In this document: piece after piece, positions 63,969 to 64,000 of the stretch
Layout of the letters: every line of letters starts with the position of its first letter
Numbering within the stretch: the stretch's first letter is position 1
NCBI GenBank assembly: GCA_963573385.1
Contig: CAUYLG010063135.1
Coordinates: 1-64,000, forward strand
Length of the DNA: 64,000 bases
Direction of reading: 5' to 3'
Source: Cacajao melanocephalus
Lineage: Eukaryota > Chordata > Mammalia > Primates > Pitheciidae
Notes under the pieces: generated by a model
Database searches by the model: none
The model's input: only the letters and a program-made list of their open reading frames with translations
Told to the model about the DNA's origin: nothing
Position numbers and translations under genes: made by a program

Positions 63969-64000
63969 CTTTTTTTAATTATTATCTTGAGACAGGATCT
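63969..64000 (-). mobile_element. Probable start of an antisense Alu, cut by window end
   Basis: tttttttaattattatcttgagacaggatct looks like an Alu T-rich head; too short to be sure. Confidence 0.55.

Overview
The window is nuclear DNA from a primate. It carries about 30 Alu copies in both orientations, older MIR, L2 and L1 relics, hAT and Tigger DNA-transposon relics, and spliced genes with GT-AG introns. The order on the + strand is MKNK1 (MAP-kinase-interacting kinase 1), then KNCN (kinocilin), then a two-helix membrane protein gene matching TMEM275. This corresponds to human 1p33 read on the minus strand. Against the human proteins as I remember them, MNK1 differs at several residues, including a two-residue insertion, and kinocilin at more. 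I therefore read this as a simian primate, probably not human. No database search was possible.

Layout. 1-10,422 is MKNK1 intron: hAT relic, MIR/L2, seven Alus and a CG/TG tract; the MKNK1 promoter and first exons lie to the left, outside the window. 10,423-36,680 holds eleven constitutive MKNK1 coding exons that join into a 414-codon open frame plus the 3' UTR, and one Alu-derived alternative exon. 36,700-43,650 is an intergenic stretch with Alus, a pair of opposed MIRs and an Alu-split Tigger. 43,848-47,002 holds four KNCN coding exons that join into 124 codons. 47,003-50,250 is KNCN 3' flank with an L2 copy and paired polyadenylation signals. 50,270-50,900 is a CpG-rich island with no gene I can name. 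51,300-60,480 is mostly old repeats plus a near-perfect inverted repeat. 60,490-61,200 is the TMEM275-like exon in a second CpG island. The rest to 64,000 is flank with a TTCC tract.

The genes are not an operon and share no obvious function. MNK1 acts in ERK/p38 signalling to the translation factor eIF4E, kinocilin is a kinocilium-associated membrane protein of sensory hair cells, and TMEM275 has no function known to me.

I found no undescribed multi-gene system. The most notable observations are: the 41-codon Alu exon inside the MNK1 kinase domain keeps an open frame but has lost the G before its donor; a perfect 25-bp tandem duplication throws the TMEM275-like frame; and two separate inverted repeats, about 97% and 90% identical between arms, lie downstream of and inside KNCN.
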